Of a stretch of 20,212 nucleotides of DNA, positions 20,069 through 20,212 are shown one piece after another (position 1 is the stretch's first letter; each line of letters opens with the position of its first letter). A program made the translations under genes and the position numbers. The stretch comes from a virus, in IMG/VR virus record IMGVR_UViG_3300017917_002779, positions 1 to 20,212 of that record; one strand, given 5' to 3'. Under the pieces are notes generated by a model. It saw nothing but the letters and a program-made list of their open reading frames with translations, was not told the DNA's origin and searched no databases.

Positions 20069-20212
20069 TATCCTTCTATATCTTTATCTTCTTCGTGTTT
20101 ATCTTTTTTATTTAAAAATTTATCAACAGATGCGATACCAAAGGAACCTAAAATGATTACCATAAATCCATCAAAGATAAATTCATTAATTACTAAAGCA
20201 GTTCCCATGTAT
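20068..20212 (-). CDS. Small membrane protein, C-terminal end (cut by window edge)
   Basis: The frame is open from the right edge to TAA at 20068-20070. It gives 46 residues from an in-frame ATG at 20208: MGTALVINEFIFDGFMVIIL, a glycine-serine turn, GIASVDKFLNKKD and a charged tail HEEDKDIEG. One membrane helix lies at about 4-25 with a cytoplasmic basic/acidic tail. The codon before the ATG is also sense, so the gene probably extends beyond the window and this is its end; a true start at 20208 is possible but no Shine-Dalgarno can be judged. The FDGFMVIILGSFGIASVDKF phrase is, as I recall, found at the end of small phage membrane proteins. Being coupled to the holin by TAATG, it is likely a lysis or membrane accessory protein. 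Confidence 0.65.
   Translation of the reverse strand, partial: YMGTALVINEFIFDGFMVIILGSFGIASVDKFLNKKDKHEEDKDIEG

Noticed and set aside
1-20212. tRNA, rRNA, CRISPR array, insertion sequence, integrase or attachment site
   Set aside because: No cloverleaf, spaced direct repeats, transposase or integrase motifs were seen in any gap or frame; not tested with software.

Overview
The window is 20.2 kb of an AT-rich tailed-phage genome, in which every supported gene lies on the minus strand, so the region reads right to left. I read it as the lysis, late-sigma and baseplate/tail region of a contractile-tailed, T4-like phage. The host is probably in the Bacteroidota: almost no start has a Shine-Dalgarno sequence and leaders are A/T-only. 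Several proteins also match families I associate with marine or flavobacterial phages. The host call is inference; the contractile-tail call rests on clear gp25-, gp6- and gp5-like proteins.

Right to left: (1) 18.4-20.2 kb is a lysis cassette, with the C-terminal end of a small membrane protein, a holin-like protein, a peptidoglycan-binding/GH19 endolysin, and a small GIY-YIG/T5orf172-like protein with a calcium-loop tail. (2) 15.5-18.4 kb has small helical proteins, an HD-domain hydrolase, a one-pass membrane protein, a gp55-like late sigma factor and a conserved small protein. (3) 9.6-15.5 kb is the baseplate block: gp5-like hub/spike, a helical protein, a small helical protein, gp25-like and gp6-like wedge proteins, and a DNRLRE-like beta protein. 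(4) 1.9-9.6 kb holds a coiled-coil protein, a 1529-residue composite wedge/adhesin-like protein and three Ser/Thr/Tyr/Asn-rich structural proteins, two of which share a C-terminal module. (5) 0.8-1.9 kb has two GIY-YIG nuclease genes, the first with NUMOD-type repeats typical of homing endonucleases. (6) 1-745 has a small hypothetical gene, a strong terminator-like hairpin and the start of a zinc-finger primase cut by the window edge.

The genes are tightly packed: nine junctions are TAATG stop/start overlaps, two are ATGA overlaps, and no gap exceeds about 85 bases, so no stretch over 300 bases lacks a gene. The few real gaps repeatedly carry an ATATTTATAA-type motif on the coding strand, a candidate promoter or leader element. 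A plausible programme is that the gp55-like sigma directs late transcription of the baseplate genes lying immediately downstream of it, while the upstream cassette supplies lysis functions. I saw no tRNA, rRNA, CRISPR array, insertion sequence or attachment site.
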